From Sphingomonas sp. So64.6b (GTDB lineage: Bacteria > Pseudomonadota > Alphaproteobacteria > Sphingomonadales > Sphingomonadaceae): a stretch of DNA of 64,000 nt. The stretch covers positions 558,001-622,000 of the forward strand of contig NZ_CP048817.1 in NCBI RefSeq assembly GCF_014171475.1, read 5' to 3'. Both the position numbers and the translations under genes were made by a program. Below are positions 60,924 through 64,000 of this stretch, one piece after another. Numbering within the stretch: the stretch's first letter is position 1; the number at the start of each line of letters is the position of its first letter. The notes below the pieces were generated by a model that did no database searches, was not told the DNA's origin, and worked only from the letters and a program-made list of their open reading frames with translations.

Positions 60924-61163
60924 ATGGCTGAACCGGGCAAGCATGCCTATCGCACGGAGGGGGAGAAGACGGACGTTCTCAATCTCGAGATCGAACCCGA
61001 CGAGACCTATTTCGTGAAGTGCAAGATCGGCATGGGCATCATGGCGGGGCGCGCCAATATCTCGCCGTCGGATCAGGCGGAATTCAGCAAGAAGGCCAAG
61101 GGTCTGAAGCTCTGGGAGCCGAAGGCGGACAAGGACGAGCAGGCGACGGACGCGAAGAAATAA
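60924..61163 (+). CDS. DUF2846-like protein, possibly N-terminally truncated
   Basis: From the ATG at 60924 the protein has 79 aa: AEPGKHAYRTEGEKTDVLNL, IEPDETYFVKCKIGMGIMAG, then a Lys-rich end. This is the C-terminal part of the DUF2846 fold. In-frame codons before the ATG also fit the domain (RLGSGKYWVH), with no stop back to at least 60790 and no ATG, GTG or TTG. It may be a fragment or use an unusual start. No signal peptide is visible. Confidence 0.55.
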   Translation: MAEPGKHAYRTEGEKTDVLNLEIEPDETYFVKCKIGMGIMAGRANISPSDQAEFSKKAKGLKLWEPKADKDEQATDAKK

Positions 61164-61195
61164 CCGGCCGGCACGCGGACAGCTAAAAGCAGGAA

Positions 61196-61230
61196 GGCCG
61201 TCGTTCGGATGATGCGGACGGCGGCCTTTT
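61196..61230 (+). terminator. Rho-independent terminator
   Basis: GGCCGTCGTTC and GGACGGCGGCC pair over 11 positions with two G-U pairs, followed by TTTT. It lies 33 bp after the DUF2846-like stop. Confidence 0.82.
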
Positions 61231-61333
61231 CAATGGTACTTGATGTAAATCAGGCAGAAAGCGGGCCGCGGCCGGCAACTACACCGCCTCCCAATGGGTT
61301 CCGATGATCGACCTGATCGAAGGAGCCACTACA

Positions 61334-62215
61334 ATGACGATACAGGACCCCAAATCCAAATACCCCAAGCCGCCGTTCAAGCGGCAGGAGCAACCCTGGC
61401 CAGGGCTGGCAGGCAAGATGGAGCCGCGGCCCGATCATGGCGAGACGAGCTACAAGGGGTCCGGCCGGTTGGCGGGGCGCCGGGCGCTGATCACGGGCGG
61501 CGATTCTGGCATGGGGCGAGCGGCGGCGATCGCCTTTGCGCGCGAAGGCGCCGATGTCGCAATCAACTATCTTCCGGATGAAGAGGCGGATGCCCGCGAA
61601 GTGATCGACCTGATCGAGCAAGCGGGCCGCAAGGGTGTCGCGCTGCCCGGCGACCTGCGCAGCGAGGCGTTCTGCGTGCAGATGGTCACGGACGCGGTCG
61701 ATGCGCTTGGCGGGCTCGACATCCTGGTCAGCAATGCCGCGCGCCAGCAGACGCGCGCGTCGATCCTGGATATTTCGAGCGAGGATTTCGACGCGACGAT
61801 GAAGACCAATATCTACGCGCCGTTCTGGATCATCAAGGCTGCGCTGCCGCACCTCGCACCAGGCTCCAGCATCATCGGCACGACGTCGGAACAGGCGAAC
61901 GACCCGTCCAAGGACCTGTACGATTATGCCCAGACCAAGGCGGCGACGACCAGCTATGTCCGGTCGCTCGCCAAGCAGCTGGCGCCCAAGGGCATCCGCG
62001 TCAACGGTGTCGCGCCGGGACCGATCTGGACGCCGCTGCAGGTCAGCGGCGGTGCGACGATGGAGAAGCTTGAGCAGTTCGGCGGCGACACACCATTGGA
62101 GCGGCCAGGCCAGCCGGGCGAGCTGGCGGGCATTTATGTGCGCCTGGCCGAGGAAGACGGCAGCTATGCCACGGGCCAGGTCTATGGCGCGATGGGTGGC
62201 GGCGGACGGCCTTGA
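61334..62215 (+). CDS. SDR-family oxidoreductase, YghA-like
   Basis: A 293-aa short-chain dehydrogenase. A long N-terminal extension with YPKPPFKRQEQPWPGLAGKM is typical of the YghA/GsiB-like branch. The cofactor motif is ITGGDSGMGRAAA, with LVSNAARQQ next. The catalytic Tyr-Lys are in YDYAQTKAA, and VAPGPIWTPLQ follows. It probably reduces an aldehyde or ketone with NADPH. Members of this branch are often linked to stress responses. AAGGAG lies before the ATG at 61334. Confidence 0.92.
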   Translation: MTIQDPKSKYPKPPFKRQEQPWPGLAGKMEPRPDHGETSYKGSGRLAGRRALITGGDSGMGRAAAIAFAREGADVAINYLPDEEADAREVIDLIEQAGRKGVALPGDLRSEAFCVQMVTDAVDALGGLDILVSNAARQQTRASILDISSEDFDATMKTNIYAPFWIIKAALPHLAPGSSIIGTTSEQANDPSKDLYDYAQTKAATTSYVRSLAKQLAPKGIRVNGVAPGPIWTPLQVSGGATMEKLEQFGGDTPLERPGQPGELAGIYVRLAEEDGSYATGQVYGAMGGGGRP

Positions 62216-62338
62216 GAGAGCCGATTCGGGGTGTGAAGGTTCCGGCGCAATAATTGGGTCCGGACAGGGCGGTGGGCCGATCCCATAAGGGATGGAAATA
62301 GTCGCCGCGCCGACCGGCACAACATCATCAGCGCCAAG

Positions 62339-62375
62339 AACAACCGCCGTCCGGTATTTCCGGGCGGCGATTGTT
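62339..62375. terminator. Hairpin between convergent genes, probable bidirectional terminator
   Basis: AACAACCGCCGTCCGG-tattt-CCGGGCGGCGATTGTT forms a 16-pair stem with one mismatch and one G-U. Short T-rich bases flank it on both strands. It lies between the SDR gene and the TonB-dependent receptor. Confidence 0.65.
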
Positions 62376-62399
62376 CCTGGTTCGCAGGTCGGGCCGCGA

Positions 62400-64000
62400 T
62401 CAGAAGCTGAATTTTGCCGAGCCGCCGATGATTCGCGGTTCGTTGACCATCGCGGTGAGATTGTTGAAGTCGATCGCGCTGACCGCACGGATCTGGTTGG
62501 TGATGTTGCGGGTGAACGCCGCGACTTCGATACCGTTCGACATCCTGTAGCCGACGCGCAGGCCGCCTTCGAGCGACGACTTTCCGCGGAACTCCCTGGC
62601 GGTGTAGAGGAAGTAATTGACCTCGCTGCGATAGGCCCAGTCGGTGAAGGCGAAGATCTCGCTGCCATCGGCAAGCGGGATGCCGTAGCGCGCCGTCCAG
62701 TTGGCGATCCAGCGCGGGGCCTGGGGCAGGTCGTTGCCGTCGAGGATCGCGCGGCCGGCGCCGTTGAGCGCGTTGGTGACCGTGCAGCCGCCGCCGCACA
62801 CCGCGACCGACTGAACGGGGTCGCGCATTTCGGTGAAATTGTAGCTGAGGCCGGCGGTCAGGAGCAGCGGATCGATCGGACGGGCATTCAGTTCGGCCTC
62901 CAGACCGTAGCCGACGACCCGGTCGATCGTCAGCGGTTGCGCCGAATTGTTAGTGCCGCCGACCGCGGTGACCAGGAAATCCTTGGTACGGTAATAATAG
63001 CCGGTCAGGTCGAAGCGGACGCGATCGCTGAACTGCGTCTTGATGCCGCCTTCACCCGATATCGTCGTCTGCTTTGGCGCGGTGCTGGGGAAGTCGCCGA
63101 AATTGACGCGGTCGGAGATCACGGGCCCGAGATAACCGGTGGCGAAGCGGGCATAGAGGCTGACCGTCTCGTCGATCTTGTAATTGGCGCTCACGTCCCA
63201 CGACACATTGTCGTCCTTGGCCTTGGTCGTGATCGGCAAAGGCTTGCCCGGGAAGCTGGCGAGACCACTCACCAGATCGGTCTTGTTGTCCTTCGAATAA
63301 CGCACCCCGGCACGCAGCGTCAGGGCGTCGGTCGCGGCATATTCGGCCGAAGCGAACAGCCCGAAATTCTCGTTCTTGTTATCGTGCAGCACGTTCTGCG
63401 TAAGCGTGCCGGCGCCGTCATAGGCGACCTCGTTATAGGTCAGGTTCTGATGGAAATAATATGCGCCGATCTGTCCGCGCAGGCCGTTGAAATCTTCGGT
63501 TTCGAAACGCAGCTCCTGGCTGAATTCCTTTGGCTTGGTAGTGCCGCCGGTGTTGACCGGAAAAGCGCCGACATTGATCGTGCCGAGCGTGCAGCCGGGA
63601 ATGAAGCTGTAGCAACTGCCGCCGTCGATATCGCCGGTGCTCTGCACCTTCACTTTTTCGAACGCGGTGATCGAATGCAGCGTGCCGGCGCCGCCGAATT
63701 TGTAACCGAGCTTCAGATTGGCGCCGACGGCGTTCAGCGTCTGGCTGGTAAGGCCGTCGAGCGAGATGCGTTCGATGTCGAAACCGGTGTTGAAATCATT
63801 GCTGCCGGGACGGAATGCGCCGGCGCGGAACGAGCGTGGCGACGCGTCGAGGTCACGCGCATGGATGTTGAGCAGGAAGGAGAAATCGCTGTCGTCATAA
63901 CCGATCTGAACGCGGCCAGCGAGGTCGCGATACCCTTCGAGCTTGCGATCGGCGAGGCCGGCCGGCGCGGTGTTGGTGACCCAGTCGTCGCGTCGCTGGA
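62400..64000 (-). CDS. TonB-dependent receptor, C-terminal part
   Basis: The frame is open from the window end to the stop at 62400, about 533 residues of beta-barrel; plug and signal peptide lie beyond 64000. Barrel features are alternating strands such as EFSQELRFET, LFASAEYAATDALTLRAGVRYS and VSLYARFATGYLGP, and the terminal aromatic residue (SAKFSF). The RFATGYLGP and C-terminal MNGIEVAAFTRNITNQI-like repeats fit large sphingomonad receptors. The substrate is unknown. The TAFEKVKVQS start at 63653 is internal, not a real start. Confidence 0.9.
   Translation of the reverse strand, partial: QRRDDWVTNTAPAGLADRKLEGYRDLAGRVQIGYDDSDFSFLLNIHARDLDASPRSFRAGAFRPGSNDFNTGFDIERISLDGLTSQTLNAVGANLKLGYKFGGAGTLHSITAFEKVKVQSTGDIDGGSCYSFIPGCTLGTINVGAFPVNTGGTTKPKEFSQELRFETEDFNGLRGQIGAYYFHQNLTYNEVAYDGAGTLTQNVLHDNKNENFGLFASAEYAATDALTLRAGVRYSKDNKTDLVSGLASFPGKPLPITTKAKDDNVSWDVSANYKIDETVSLYARFATGYLGPVISDRVNFGDFPSTAPKQTTISGEGGIKTQFSDRVRFDLTGYYYRTKDFLVTAVGGTNNSAQPLTIDRVVGYGLEAELNARPIDPLLLTAGLSYNFTEMRDPVQSVAVCGGGCTVTNALNGAGRAILDGNDLPQAPRWIANWTARYGIPLADGSEIFAFTDWAYRSEVNYFLYTAREFRGKSSLEGGLRVGYRMSNGIEVAAFTRNITNQIRAVSAIDFNNLTAMVNEPRIIGGSAKFSF

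Noticed and set aside
59179..61017. 612-codon plus-strand frame opposite the GH3 gene
   Set aside because: Antisense shadow; no motif, and it runs through the GH3 start region and into the DUF2846-like gene in another frame.

Overview
This window reads as a chromosomal segment of a Sphingomonas-like alphaproteobacterium (family Sphingomonadaceae). The signs are high GC by eye, dense gene packing with many ATGA overlaps, a succinate/2-oxoglutarate dehydrogenase gene neighbourhood, an UrcA-family exported protein, a CpdR-type receiver, many TonB-dependent uptake genes, and palindromic intergenic repeats with CGTTCG...CTGAGCTTGTCGAAG arms like those I know from sphingomonad genomes. No strain-level assignment is possible from the sequence alone.

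Layout. 1-13.6 kb is central carbon metabolism: the end of creD, sdhB, a hotdog thioesterase, zapE, two tandem membrane acyltransferases on the minus strand, a YbjQ protein, then mdh, sucD, sucA, sucB and lpdA (TCA cycle; sucC and sdhCDA are not here). 13.8-18 kb holds a LysR gene divergent from an UrcA-family gene, a candidate structured small RNA with its own promoter and terminator, N-formylglutamate amidohydrolase divergent from cpdR, a 205-bp nested inverted repeat, tRNA-Val(GAC), and an Lrp-type regulator (apparently starting at ATA) divergent from putA. 21.2-26.3 kb is a vitamin B12 uptake operon (btuBFCD) behind a cobalamin riboswitch. 26.5-32.8 kb carries a DUF1287 protein, a LysR gene divergent from an acylating aldehyde dehydrogenase, a fatty-acid-hydroxylase/sterol-desaturase protein, a membrane AraC regulator and two tandem lipoproteins.

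32.9-38.7 kb is a valine (isobutyryl-CoA) degradation cluster with an embedded polyhydroxyalkanoate synthase: acyl-CoA dehydrogenase, PhaC, 3-hydroxyisobutyryl-CoA hydrolase, enoyl-CoA hydratase and mmsB. 38.8-48.7 kb contains a CDF transporter with a small lipoprotein, an MHS-family symporter, alr, pnuC with a NadR-like kinase (nicotinamide riboside salvage), a (TTCC)10 microsatellite, a periplasmic peroxiredoxin, a CsgG-like protein with an SH3 domain, and lepA. 48.8-55.4 kb is the most accessory-looking part: a hairpin array, an orphan phage terminase pair with no other phage genes, and an HscC-type Hsp70 translationally coupled to a membrane protein with a degenerate J-like N-terminus. 55.6-64 kb has molybdate transporter genes modABC, a GH3 beta-glucosidase, a DUF2846-like fragment, an SDR oxidoreductase and the C-terminal part of a TonB-dependent receptor that runs off the window.

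Palindromic repeats of several families sit inside or beside operons (sucB/lpdA, btuD/DUF1287, ech/mmsB, modA/modB). In the lpdA case the conserved end of the repeat appears to provide the ribosome binding site. The observations most worth following up are the sRNA at about 15372-15479, the 27-bp motif shared between the tRNA-Val flank and the terminase flank, the ATA-started regulator, the nested inverted repeats and the orphan terminase pair.
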